From Pipra filicauda (Eukaryota; Chordata; Aves; Passeriformes; Pipridae), in assembly GCF_003945595.2 (NCBI RefSeq), contig NW_024104330.1, positions 1,108,366 through 1,172,365 of the forward strand: a stretch of 64,000 bases of DNA. Reading direction: 5' to 3'. The notes beneath the pieces were generated by a model, which saw only the letters and a list, made by a program, of their open reading frames with translations, was not told the DNA's origin and made no database searches. The position numbers were made by a program, and so were the translations under genes. Within the stretch, counting starts at the first letter, position 1; each line of letters begins with the position of its first letter. Positions 10,040 through 21,124 of this stretch are shown in pieces.

Positions 10040-13000
10040 AAGCTATTGATTTTTAAAAACATGATGTTTCCACATGTTTGACAAAGTAACACTGACAGCA
10101 GAAAGAGGAGAGCAGAAATGGCAGCAGTTTAATGCCTAATCCAAAGGCCATCACAGTAAATTAAAAATAATCCATGATCTTCAGCAGGCCCAGATTCAGG
10201 CCTGAGAGGCAAAGGAGTTCTATAGTAGCCGTGAGTTATTTTTACACTGTCTTGTATGACTGGACCTGCTATCAGATCTCAAGAAAGCAATTAGCATCCC
10301 AGCCCATTAAGGGCTCTGAGGACTCAGAATCATCTATAGCTGTGGGAGGAAAAAAAATCATAACACACCTAAAATAGGGTTAAAGGCAGCCATAGGCCAC
10401 AGATAGCAAATGGAGCCAGGATCTGGAATTGGTATGTGTCAAGATGCATAAATCAGTCCTCCCTGCCAAATTCACACACCACATGGAGTTCATCTAAAAC
10501 CAGAAAAAAGTGGGTTCTCCTTTCAGCTCTTGTTCAGGATCTTCTCTGTGACATTTGTGCTCCCAGGCCTCAATTTTTCTTCAAAGCGAAGAGGGTCTTA
10601 ATGAAATGTTTTCCTGACTGTTTCTTTGAGTAGCTCTTTAGCTTACTCTGGAATGCAGAAAATGCTTTTTCTTGGGACCTGTTCCTGACAAAGGCTTCTA
10701 GGCGCTCTACCAAAGCAGTATTTGTTTAAGCAAAAATGTTGGATAACTTTCCTCACTCCCTACTGGTAGACTGCAAGTCCAATGCAAGACACTTGCTGAA
10801 AAGAGTACGAGGAAAATCAAAGAACCTTAGAATCTAGGGAAATGCTCCCCCAGTCTTGGCTTCTCCTTTCTCACCAGTGCAGACTATAATCCTCAATCAG
10901 GTCTGGGTCACAGCACGTTGATGAGTACCTGTTAGTCATCGGTAAACAGTACTCAAGAAAGGGGCTGCAGCTTCATCGCCAGGTTCAATCAAGGTGTAAT
11001 TGCAAAAGTCATTAGATTGCAGACAGATCCTACACTATGCCTTCAAGATTGTAATGATACCTCTTGTTTTGCTTTTCAGCTCTCATTTTGGTAATTAGTT
11101 AAGGTTTGTGGAAGCATTCTGCCTTACAGAGAGAAGATGAGCCAGAATGGAGACTCTGTAGTACAAGGAGGTACCAAAAGTTTAAGAGAAATGGGTGCAA
11201 TTAGGGACTTTTTAGGGGGTTTAATGATGAAAAAGGATTATAAATCAAATATATTCCCTAAGAGAAACACCCCTTGCTTACTTGCTTATGAGTCAGTTAC
11301 AGAATATCTGTTATGCCAACTTCAATTATTATGCTGAACAGGAAATAAGTAGAAGGACAGGTTAAGAGATGAAATGACTGAGAAAAACCAGCAACACTGA
11401 GTAACCCTATTGTTCACTGTTAAAAGCAACTTGCAAGAACTACGTAAATTGTAATCTGTTTTGTTAAATTCTGAGAACACAGCTCAATGACACTGCATCC
11501 TAATTATGAGTCTTCCTAAATTTGTTGACCTCAATGGTGCTTGTCAGTGTTTCTGAAAGTTAGAGGAACACTTGTAAAGGGAAGGAAGCGGCTCTGGGTT
11601 TCTTTCTTTTTCAGCTGCAAGGGCGAAGGTGCAATTGTAATTGTCTTATTAACATGATTTGGCCAGGGACAGAGAAAATATGCAAATGCCTTTTGCACAC
11701 ATGGGTTTTGTGCAGTAAAGTGCAGGATTAGCAGATTAGTATCTACCCTGACCCTGCCACACATTTCCCAGTTACCGGGATACAACCTTCCCTTTCTTTG
11801 TCCTGCAGGGAGAAGATTGTTAAATTTGAGAAAGCTATCTTGGGTAATAATCCCGGTCAGCAGATTACTTCCTTGAGGAAACTTGGAGCATGAAAAGAAG
11901 AGCAGGCTACAAAATGGAAATTTTACTGTGTTTTTTCTATGCCCCATTATGTCTCCTCAGACTTTTTCTTTTTTAATCATTATTTTTTTCATCCACATAT
12001 TTAAAGTACCTGGAGTTTTGAAGTAAAACATATAGTAAAACAAAATAGATGAGTACTACTCTCTATCTAAAATGCACTCAGCTTTTCCATAGCAAGGTGC
12101 TGTTAATTTTTTTGCTCACAGTGTCTTTGGCCCAGAGAACCAGTAGTTATTGCTGTTTGCAGGAAATCTCGATTAATGTCATAGGCAACAAAAGTACAAC
12201 ACTGATATCTTGTACCTGATTGTGCAAATTCAGTCTGTTTCAGCAATCCCTAATAAATAAAGCAACAAAAAATCCTAACTGTAATGCTCAAATTAATTGG
12301 GACTACAATATATACTAGTCAACAACCATATATGCAACTAGCTTACTTGACAGCTTCTGCCCCAAGCTGTGAAAATTTCAGGGTGAGGTTCCCCCAGGAT
12401 CCACTGAACAATTTAAACATAGGCAATAACTAATGAATAGTGGGTTTGCAACAACTTTTTAAAATACCCCATTTCTTTAATGTAGGGGTCACTGCTTTGA
12501 GCAAAGGGAGCATCTCAGCCCAGTCACCAATGGCAATATTTGTCCTTCCTCGAAGACAAGCAAATATGGATCAGGCAGGAGTTGAGTGGGTTTGGGTTTG
12601 CAGGTTTTGAGGCTTTTGGCAATAGAAATGTTTAGAGAGCAAATTTAGCTACAAGTTAGCTCAAATGAGGCTTGAATGTGGGATCTTACTGAGGGGCTGC
12701 ACTATCTCGTGGTGATGGGACCAGTCGGTGCTGGCCTTTGCCCTGCCAGGTACCTTGTGGTGGCAGAGCTGAAGGGGTCACACAGACATCAATACAGAGG
12801 TTGTGGCTGCAATGTGGGAGGCCTGTGTTCATGGCACTCAGCAGATGGGCACATCCTGTCAGTTCCCACTCCTGCCAAACATGAGGGGAAAGGCGATGGC
12901 TTGATAGTTCAAGCCAGGAGATTGCTTAGCATTTTCTGTAAAAGAATAAATATTTTCATCTGGAAAAATAAAGGGGTCACACTTCTTCCTGACAGTATGG

Positions 13001-14280
13001 TGATCACTGTGATTTCTGCAAGCTGACAAATCACACTGAGCCTTTGAAACTGGTAATTAACCATTTATTACTGGAAGTGGGGAACAAAGGGGAAGACCAA
13101 ATTGAATCTTAACTAGGTTCATTGTCTCAGCATTAAACACAATTACAACTGCTTTACTGGACATCTTCAATTTTCACCATCATTAAGTTGACACATATTT
13201 CACCCACTTATTGACTATAGCCTCAAATGAGACCTTTAGAAAAAGGGTTCTCCAGAACCTGTGTTTACCTGGAGAGCAAAATTCACCTGTCTAGGCTGCA
13301 GGTGGCCACACAATCCTGACCCAAAATCATAATAACTGGAGTCAATTAGTCCCTTCTCCGTTTGAAATTTGGGATGCAATGCCTGGTTGGGGTTGCTTAG
13401 CTCTTCCCTTTCCCACAGAGGCAGCTTTGGTAGTTAAATATACATCCAATGTCTTTCCAAAAATGTGGATTCTTCTATACTAATGTCACATGAGAGTAGT
13501 AAACCTAGGGTTTACCTAGCTTTCTTTAAAAGTTTAAGAGGTTTAAAAGATTATGAGGTGTCCCTGTGACATTAGTGGTCAGGGCAACATCACGACCTTC
13601 CCCACTTCAGGATCACATGTGCCATACTCAGTGGACCAAATGTCAAATCTCGAGCCCCAGAGAACCAGGGCTGATGCAGAGTTGCATGAACCAGTGCAGA
13701 TGATCCACACCCAGGCAGTGAGGGGGTGAACCTCCTGCTTCGTGCCTGAGACTGCACATGTCTAAGAAACACTTAAGATTAAAACCAGCTCCTGGTATAA
13801 CCCTCTGCAGTCACTGGAAGCATACTTACTGAACTAAAATGTAAAGATTTATTCTCATTTATGCACATCTTACTCTGCAAAACAGTCACACACTTACTGA
13901 ATATTTAGTGCACATGTTGTCTGTCTCTGTTCAGTTAAGTATCTGCTTAACTTTGAACATGCAGTTTAAATGCTTTTAAGGTTCCTGGGCATTCAGAGTA
14001 TATGCTTAAAATTAAATACATGATAAAATATTTTGCTAAAACAACCTAAAATGGACACATGCAGAAAATGTAAGTGCAGTGAAGCAAATAATAACAATAA
14101 CAGGAAAAAATCCACTTGTTATTATCATGCTGAATTGAAACATACTGTGCCTTAAAACAGAACCCAGGGGACTTTCTGGCATCCTACAGCAGAATGTGAT
14201 CTCAGAAGAACCTGTTGTGCTTGTGCTCTCTCGTTTTTTATAGAACAGAGTTGTTCTTATAAAGCTGCATCAGAACACAG
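10040..14280. other. Gene-free unique sequence
   Basis: No gene or transposon was recognised in this stretch. A POU/octamer-type motif ATGCAAAT occurs near 11680 in an AT-rich context. Open frames such as 11531-11947 (minus, 138 codons) and 12676-13026 (plus, 116 codons) carry no recognisable motifs. A short palindrome GTAAACC-TAG-GGTTTAC lies near 13499-13515. Confidence 0.55.
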
Positions 14281-14284
14281 GGAC

Positions 14285-14435
14285 CTCAATTCCAGTCTTG
14301 ACTTTGATGCTGCTCCACTGGAAAACTTGGATAAGCTCCTTATTAAGTCCTACATCAGTTTGCACATCTGTAAAATACTGATCACCTTCATAAAGCTCTT
14401 TTGATATATATAAATTCAATGAACATGGCTGATCA
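14285..14435 (+). repeat. Ancient MIR-like SINE remnant
   Basis: CTCAATTCCAGTCTTGACTTTGATGCTG, then ACTTGGATAAGCTCCTTATT, then CAGTTTGCACATCTGTAAAA and ATAAAGCTCTTTTGATATA follow the order of a MIR core and tail: 'tggcacttactagctgtgtg', 'cttgggcaagt', 'CAGTTTCCCCATCTGTAAAATGGG', 'gtaaagcgctttga'. The CATCTGTAAAAT motif is the clearest anchor. The copy is highly decayed and the assignment is by eye. Confidence 0.55.
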
Positions 14436-15598
14436 CCTTTCCATTTCTCTGCTGTGCAGTGGAGGTCAATAGAGAGACATCTAAATTTGTCCCATGACCA
14501 GAATAACTGCATTAATTAAGAGGCTGGTTGGGTGAAAGTAATTGCCACCAAAAAGTCACAAACTAGGGTTTCTTGATTCCAGCACAGTGACATTCTTATG
14601 CGGCTCTACCACTTTCAAGCTGCTTACACGGTGCCCCATGTTCATGCACATCACCCAGTGACAGCCCTTCCCAGGGGACTGTTTCCATGGACCCTTATCC
14701 CAAACTCTTTTCTCAATGTATCAGTGCTGAAGTTATTTTTTCATCTATTTTGAAACTCAGGTCTAATAAACTTTAATTGTTTTTCGCCTACTATTGAATT
14801 CACCAGCAATAGACACTACAGAGTGGAAACACAAGCCCCAGGTGCCTCATACAGCCTTTTCATCTGCTTAGGAGATTAGTTCAGGTCAGATCCTAATTTC
14901 CCTAGTAGTTTGTTGAGCTGAGATCCAAGACTGTAGGTTAAGCCCACCGATATGTACTTCCAGGGGACACTTTACGCTCCTGTTGCCTTTTTGATAAGAG
15001 AACTGACAATTTCACAGATTCTTTCACTTGCATCTGTCTCATCCTTTTTTCCCTCGTTACCTCCTGCAGAGAAGGAAATGAATTTGAGGCAGTGAGGGTC
15101 TTCACCGGCCAAACGCCTTTAAACTGCCGGAGCCTCCTCAGCAGTTGACAAGTTTGCATTGCTACAAACTCAACTTGTGACACCTACCCAGCAGGAGACC
15201 CATTGGTCTTCAGCAGCAAGATTGACCTTGGAAAGTCCACGCTGACTTCCTACTGTGTGAAATAGAGCAGAGATGCAGGGAATCCTGCCACGCAAGTAAA
15301 CAAAGGGCAGGTTCAATTCAATTTGTGTGATTTCTGCAGCAGCCAGCAGAAAGAACCTTGGTGTGCAGTTCCTGAACAATCCATGAGGCAAAACAAAGAG
15401 GTTTTTTTCTTTTTTTTTTCCCCAAAATTAGTCCAAATCAACTGATGCTAAGAACATTGTTATTACTGATTGTTATATTTTTTGAGCACACAAAGAAATT
15501 TCTCTTGTGAAGTGTTTGGTAGGAAGGGGGAAAAATAGCAGAAAACCTGCAGTTAAGTTTACTTTGGAAGGCCAGGTGTCACTTTGAGTATAAATACT

Positions 15599-15638
15599 AA
15601 AAAAAAAAAAATAATAAAACAACGACAACAAAAACACC
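15599..15638. repeat. A-rich low-complexity tract
   Basis: A run of A is followed by an AATAATAAAACAACGACAAC-like stretch. No transposon body adjoins it, so it is a simple low-complexity tract. Confidence 0.85.
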
Positions 15639-16050
15639 CAAACACCTAGTATTTAGATTAAAGTCTTTCCTGAAAAAAACATCTTGTCAAGCACCAAAAA
15701 TATTCCTCAATATGTGAGGAACAGTGTGTAGTTTTGAGGCAGCTGATTGTACCCTAAATGCCACAAAAGTTTCTCATTTTAATTAGTGGTTGAGATCAGT
15801 TTATTGTGAATGAGGGTGGGTATAACCCAGCCCCACATTCTTCCTTCTCTCAGCTAATCCAGTTAAATGTTACTGGCTGTCTTGTAACTTAGCAGGAACG
15901 TTCTCTCCTGGTGTGTTTTGTGTAAAGGTGTTTGTTTAGGGTCTTTTTTTCTTTTGTCTGAGTGCAAGATTTTAGAAGAATTTTTGTGAAATTCAGCTTT
16001 GGAAAGCTTTGTTTTTCACGCAGATTGCTTCCTTCTTTCTTTTGTTGTCC

Positions 16051-16065
16051 AAAAAAAAAAAAAAA
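16051..16065. repeat. Poly-A run (A15)
   Basis: This is an uninterrupted A15 tract with no identifiable retroelement upstream. Confidence 0.95.
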
Positions 16066-16704
16066 GTTTGCTTAGGTGACCTTTTTTGGCTATAGGATTT
16101 CTGTGTATTACCTTACCTCAGCAGTGAAACACCCCGCTGTGGAAACTCCAAAGGGCCTCTGTGCTATCAGTTGGGCAGTGAGGATACTGAAGGTTTGCAC
16201 CTAGGAACAGCAAATTATGACTCAGTGAAATAGAGCATTGAGCAGTCAAGTACTGAAATTTCTGGTAATTCTATCTGATGTACCTTCTTCTATCCGAGGG
16301 TCCTTTGAGATTTCTCCAGGCCTGGTAAGTGCCAGGAGAGGCAGGAGAGTCCCACAAGTAGAGCCATTGATGATAAGAATGAGCTACTCCTTCTCCATTT
16401 TCCTCCAGATACCAGTGAAGTTGCTTCAATATTAAAAAATAAGAGATGCCCCGAGAGCCCCTACTCCAGTCAGAGCCAGAGAAAGCAGCTGTTATCTTGC
16501 CAGATGCCTGAGCCCTCAGCACCACTTCCACATCACTTGGCCTGGCCTTTCTGGGCTTTCATTATATAACTGACCTTCCTATGCAAGCAATTAATTTCTG
16601 GATTTCCCAAAATAATACTTATATAAGAAAGTTGTTGAGGTGTGGTCTAGGTCAAATTATGGAAAAGTACTAAACTTTTTGGAAAAGTAGCTCTTTGGGT
16701 CAAA

Positions 16705-17350
16705 CATCAGCCCAGTCCCATTCAATTCTACTTTAATGACCTGGCTGAAGGAGTAGTTGTACTACTTATTGAATTTGCAGTGATATTAGGCTGGAAGGGG
16801 CTGCCAGCACTTTGGAGGAATGGATCACTGTCAAAATTCTCTTGCAATCAGTGGAGAAATAGAGGCAGAAAAATAACTCAAAGACAATGAAAAAAATCTG
16901 GGCTTCTGTACGAGCAGTCACAACTGGATCTGCAAGTTAGGTTGGATCACAAAGCTAAATTCAATAATGTCATACAGAAAGAACAAACTTTATTCTGAGA
17001 TAAATATATAAAGGGAAGGTCATAAGAAAGACAAAAAAAATGAGTAAGTACGAAAGCAAGGAGTGGTGCATCATGTCCAGTCTGGAACAACATCTTTAAA
17101 TTAAAAAATATGATCTGAGTGGAGAAAGGGGAAATAAAAACACAAGAGGAGTCAGCGGACTTGAAAACATGAGCTGTGAGGAAAATCTGAGAGTTTTCTC
17201 AATCGAATGAGGAGAGGCACAACAATCTTCAAATAAATAAAAGGTGTATAAAAACCAAAAGATTGTTGACTTAAATTTGACAAGTATGGTTTCTAGGCTC
17301 AGTTCAGTCTCATAGACAGGTATCTGAAGCCATTTCAGATGCTTCAGGGC
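16705..17350 (+). mobile_element. Old CR1 LINE fragment (ORF2 3' half, decayed)
   Basis: The order of blocks follows CR1 ORF2. CCCATTCAATTCTACTTTAA then TGACCTGGCTGAAGGAGTAG (16718-16757) matches the reverse-transcriptase segment encoding the 'FINDLDEG'-type residues, followed by a decayed '...TTTGCAGATGACACCAA...' stretch. Near 17070 GGTGCATCATGTCCAGTCTG recalls the 'ctgtgttcagttctgga' part. ACTTGAAAACATGAGCTGTG then AGGAAAATCTGAGAG (17159-17193) matches the 'GGAGAACATGCCCTATGAGGAAAGGCTGAGGGA' part, and ATCTTCAAATAAATAAAAGG (17225-17244) matches 'GTCTACAAATACCTAAAGGG'. There are many substitutions and indels and no usable frame, so it is an inactive old copy. Edges are approximate. Confidence 0.6.
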
Positions 17351-17792
17351 ATGATACATTTCTACAAGGCTGCGAACATCACACAGGTACTACAGCAGAT
17401 CAAGCCTTTCTGGAGAGGTAGCTGGAGATGGGCTGACAACATGAGCAGCCTTTGATCACAGTACCAATTGCATGGCTTCCCAAAGCCTCTACCAGCCAGA
17501 GTAAACATCTCTAATTCAGCTGGTATTCTCTCTCTCTTACCTACAGGTAAGTAGGGTTTACTGGGGAAGGTGTAAACTGTGCCAGTGAAGCCTGCTACTG
17601 GATCATCAGGCACGGACAAGCAGATATGGACTCTGGAACACTCAGAGTATCCCCAGCCTCCATATTGTTGTTGTTGTTGGAGGTAAATTGATAGGGATGA
17701 AATGCCTTTAGTAACTCTTCTTTAGATTAGGCATTAACATGGCTGCAGTGTGTAAGATATGCAGTACAGAAATTTTTCCCACAGTTGATATA
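17351..17792. other. Short gene-free interval with a TTG microsatellite
   Basis: Nothing gene-like was seen. A short (TTG)n run of about five units lies at about 17665-17680. An 85-codon minus-strand frame (17362-17619) has no recognisable motif. Confidence 0.5.
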
Positions 17793-17793
17793 C

Positions 17794-17947
17794 TCATAGA
17801 ATCATAAAATGGTTTGGGTTGGAAGGGACCTTAAAGATCATCTAACCTAAAGATCATCCAACCCCCCTGCCATGGGGCAGGGACACCTCCCACTAGATCA
17901 GGTTGCTCAGGGTCCCATCCAACCTGGCCTAGAACACTGCCAGAGAC
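17794..17947 (-). mobile_element. CR1 LINE 3'-end fragment, 5'-truncated
   Basis: TCATAGAATCATAAAATGG, then TTTGGGTTGGAAGGGACCTT, AAAGATCATC, CCCCCTGCCATGGGGCAGGG and ACTAGATCAGGTTGCTCAGG are the reverse complement of the avian CR1 3' end. The left edge carries the 8-mer ATTCTATG-type 3' terminus in antisense, so the element points left. It breaks off after AACACTGCCAGAGA, the usual 5' truncation of LINE insertions. A small internal duplication (CTAAAGATCATCCAAC repeating CTTAAAGATCATCTAAC) distinguishes this copy. Confidence 0.92.
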
Positions 17948-19421
17948 AATGATAAGCACAGCTGTGACAAGGGTCTGTACAGTGCCATGTGGACTGGTAT
18001 AAGGGGAACACTGCAAATGTGTCCCTTGTTTATTGGGTGGCTGCAATTAGAGGATGATAAATAAATATATGGAGAAAGGGAAATGGATAGGACAGTTAAG
18101 GATGGTTGCTGCATGCAGGGAGCAGAAGCACAAACAAGGAACAACAACCCAACCTCTTCCAACATTTCTTTTTTTTTCATACTGACTCTCTTTCTCCCTT
18201 CTCCACTCTCTGGCCTACAAGAGGAACAAGATAATTTGAACACAATGTTAGAAGAATATTTGACTTGAGCTGGAAAAAAAGGAAAATTAACTCAGCTTGT
18301 GGAGGAAAAAGTACTCCACCTTAAGTGGCCTGATTTCAAACTATTACCATTGCTTCTGCTGTAATAGGACTACATTTCCTTCTCTGTGTTCTCATAATTC
18401 AGGCCAAAGTTTTGGTGAGAAAAGGAAAAAACAAAGAATTTATTTGAACCTCGGAGGCATGCCAACACCTCTGGATTAACACAGGTTTTTGTGATCTGTG
18501 AAGCTCTCTAGAGGCAATTTGTAAAAGCCCATGGTGAGTTTCTGGCCATCAGCGATGGCTGGGGAGTATTGGCTGCTTAACAAGTAGGGCAGCCTCACCA
18601 GGAAACATGAGAGAGGGGTAGAAAGATGATATGCAGAGACTGTTCAACGTGTGATTACGGACAGCAGTTGCTGATGGCTTTAAAAGAAAAAAAAAAAGTT
18701 AAAAAACAAGCTTCCTTATGCCTCTCAGCAGGGACAGCAGCACATTTGCTTTAAAAACAAGAATATACCATTTGTCTCATTTCTTGCTCACTGCCCGGAG
18801 CCTCATGGTGTGTGTGATTCCTGGAGCTGGGTTTGGCATCCCCAAAACAGCCCTGCTTGCTGAGTGATGCCTCCCTCCCGTGCTGGGGAGTGCCTTCAGT
18901 CTCGATGTATCCAAAGAACTCCCTGAAGGGGAAAAAGGGGTTAACACAAAGTCAGAAATTCAGTGTCATGGAGCCCCCCGGAGGCTGACTGTGGGCAACA
19001 ATAAGCCTTTTGCTGGACCCTGCAAAGAGTTCCATTTGTTGCAGAAACAGCAAACATTTCTCAAGGAGCAAAGCTCACAAAATGTTGAAATATAAGACCC
19101 TTCCATCAGGAATCAAAGTCAGCGTGCCCACCTCTGTCTTGGCAAAAAGGTGACTTAATTTTTCCTCTGTTTCTTCACTGTCCACTTGGTGCATAAACCC
19201 CTCCAGCAATTCTCTTTCTAAAGTACTGTTGAGTAACTCTGGTATGAAATGCTGAGAGGGAAAGTGCCTAGATTAGCTGAAGTAGCATCTGAGACTGCAA
19301 AGGCATCTAGATCTTCTGTATATTTAATGTTTCAATCAGAAACATTACATACAGTTTCCATGCTTTTATTTAAAATCAGAAGAGCTCTAATCTTTGCAAT
19401 GTGGGCTGAAGTTCACAGTAT

Positions 19422-19440
19422 AAAAAAAAAAAAAAAAAAA
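19422..19440. repeat. Poly-A run (A19)
   Basis: An uninterrupted A19 tract is followed by GAAAAAGG. No retroelement body is visible upstream. Confidence 0.95.
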
Positions 19441-20414
19441 GAAAAAGGAGTTTGGAAGACTATCATAACCACTTAATAAGCTCCTAATTGAGCCACCGTA
19501 GCAGAGCAAAATTTATTTGGGAGACAAATGGGTTTTCAGGTTTCTGTCTTACAATTTTATGATTCTCTAGATAAAACAAGTAAAATAACTCAGAATAAAA
19601 TATCAGAATAGGTTTCACATGATGGATGGTTTCCCCTTCTTTCACCGTTTTCACTTGTCTCTACCCGCTCTCCTATTTAATGGAAGCTCAGCACTTTTCA
19701 AAACTTTTCAAGTCTGAAATCAAAACTAAAAAACATTGCAGAAATATTTGGATAATAAAAATCTATAGCAAGTTTTCATGTTTCTGGCATGAGTGTGTAG
19801 GTCTCACAGCATACTGAGGAAATACTTGTGCATCCTGAATTGGCTTCCTTTACACTTTAGGAAATACAAGAAGAAAGCTGGAATACAGACCATAGCACCC
19901 AAATTTCCCACCTGTCATAATTATGAGGTAGCAAAGGGTGGGTATGGTGGTAGTGATTACCTCAGAAACAAATTCCAAGCTATGTCTACCCCCTGTACTT
20001 TGCACATCTGAGCTTACACCAAATGTTCCGGCCCCTCATCCATCATGGCTGGAGCCAGAACCAGGCTGTTGTCTGGTACATCCCACTTGATGAGCCTCAT
20101 GTGAGATGTCACCTGCTATCCCAAGGTCAACCCTTAAAGGCAAGTACAGAAAGGACAGCCTGCTCTACAAATTACTCTGCAACCTTCCTCCCTGAATATT
20201 TTGATTATCACACTGTATTTTTCTCTGCATGCTGCAACCTCTCTGCTTTTCTCGGGTGCTGTAGCTGTATCAATGTCTCACAATCTTTCTGAATGGGTTC
20301 ATTTCTGCATTGTACCCCTTGCAATGACCTTGAAAAATAGCAAGGTAATCATGTTACAGTAAAATGTTATGCACCCATCTGCAACACTTAGCAACCAAAG
20401 GAGCCCAATTGCTT

Positions 20415-20433
20415 CATGAAGGCAGCCTTCATG
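20415..20433. repeat. 9-bp inverted repeat, 1-nt spacer
   Basis: CATGAAGGC, then A, then GCCTTCATG form a perfect near-palindrome. It is small enough to be a chance occurrence. Confidence 0.9.
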
Positions 20434-20744
20434 TAGCTGCGGCAAGAGGAGATGGCCTCGCCTTTCAAATATTTCCAGAATATGGATCCAATCTTAGGAT
20501 TAACCAAGAATAGAAGTATGAAGACCAATTTCAGGACCATGGGGTTGTGCCTTGGGTTTAAAAGCAAGTGAAGGGATCATTTGCAACAATAAAATTTCTT
20601 TTCAGTGTAATGTAGAACATGTGGGTATTTAGCTTTGGTAATTAAATGAGTCAAATCAATTACCTGGCTTTATCATTAAACTAATAGCTACATTCAAGTC
20701 TATTTCCTAACCTGCTATTTTAAAGGGTAAATACACAAATAGAA

Positions 20745-20787
20745 TTTCTTTCCTTTTCTTTTTTTTTCTTTCCTTTTTATTTTTTTT
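20745..20787. repeat. Polypyrimidine (T/C) tract
   Basis: The stretch is almost pure T and C on the plus strand (runs of T broken by CTTTCC units) with one A at about 20780. It is low-complexity sequence. Confidence 0.85.
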
Positions 20788-20894
20788 AACTCAGAATATC
20801 TATACTGCTATTGTGTGGTATTAGAATAGTTTTTTTCCCAGTCTCACTGTGTTTCTAAACTACCCTATGTGCTGAAGAGCAACTGACACAGAAA

Positions 20895-21110
20895 ATTGCA
20901 TGACAATGAACCAACAGTCTATCTAGCCCCATATCCTGCCTCCTTACCTCAAATCAAAAGCAGTTCTCTACAGAAGAGGATAAGTAGTAATACTTTCTCC
21001 AAGGACTCTTCCATCCTCCTGCAGTGTGCAGCTGGAGAGTTTCAAATGCTTTACATTGAATCATTTGCAGTGAAGAAGAGTGTTATTTTCTGCATTTTCC
21101 TCTGACATTC
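20895..21110 (+). repeat. Ancient amniote interspersed repeat remnant
   Basis: AATGAACCAACAGTCTATCT followed by AGCCCCATATCCTGCCTCC resembles an old repeat common in turtles, crocodilians and birds. Its recurring motif is 'CAGTCCATCTAGCCCAGTATCCTGTCTCC', followed further on by a 'CAGCTTCTGGCAGTCAGAGG'-like segment. The latter may correspond here to GCAGTGTGCAGCTGGAGAG. I cannot name the family with certainty, and the match outside the first 40 bases is weak. Confidence 0.4.
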
Positions 21111-21124
21111 CTCACTGGAAATCT

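Larger units (their letters stand above)
14440..16700. other. Gene-free stretch with two A-rich tracts
   Basis: No gene was recognised. It contains an A-rich tract (15599-15638, A13 followed by AATAATAAAACAACGACAACA-type sequence) and an A15 run (16051-16065). Overlapping open frames at 14938-15391 (minus) are short and motif-free. Confidence 0.55.
17950..20890. other. Gene-free stretch with homopolymers
   Basis: No gene was recognised. It contains A-rich tracts at 18682-18708 and 19422-19440 (A19), a 9-bp inverted repeat at 20415-20433 (CATGAAGGC / GCCTTCATG, one-base spacer) and a pyrimidine tract at 20745-20787. Confidence 0.55.

Noticed and set aside
11531..11947. 138-codon minus-strand frame
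   Set aside because: No family resemblance, and its composition is like the surrounding non-coding sequence.
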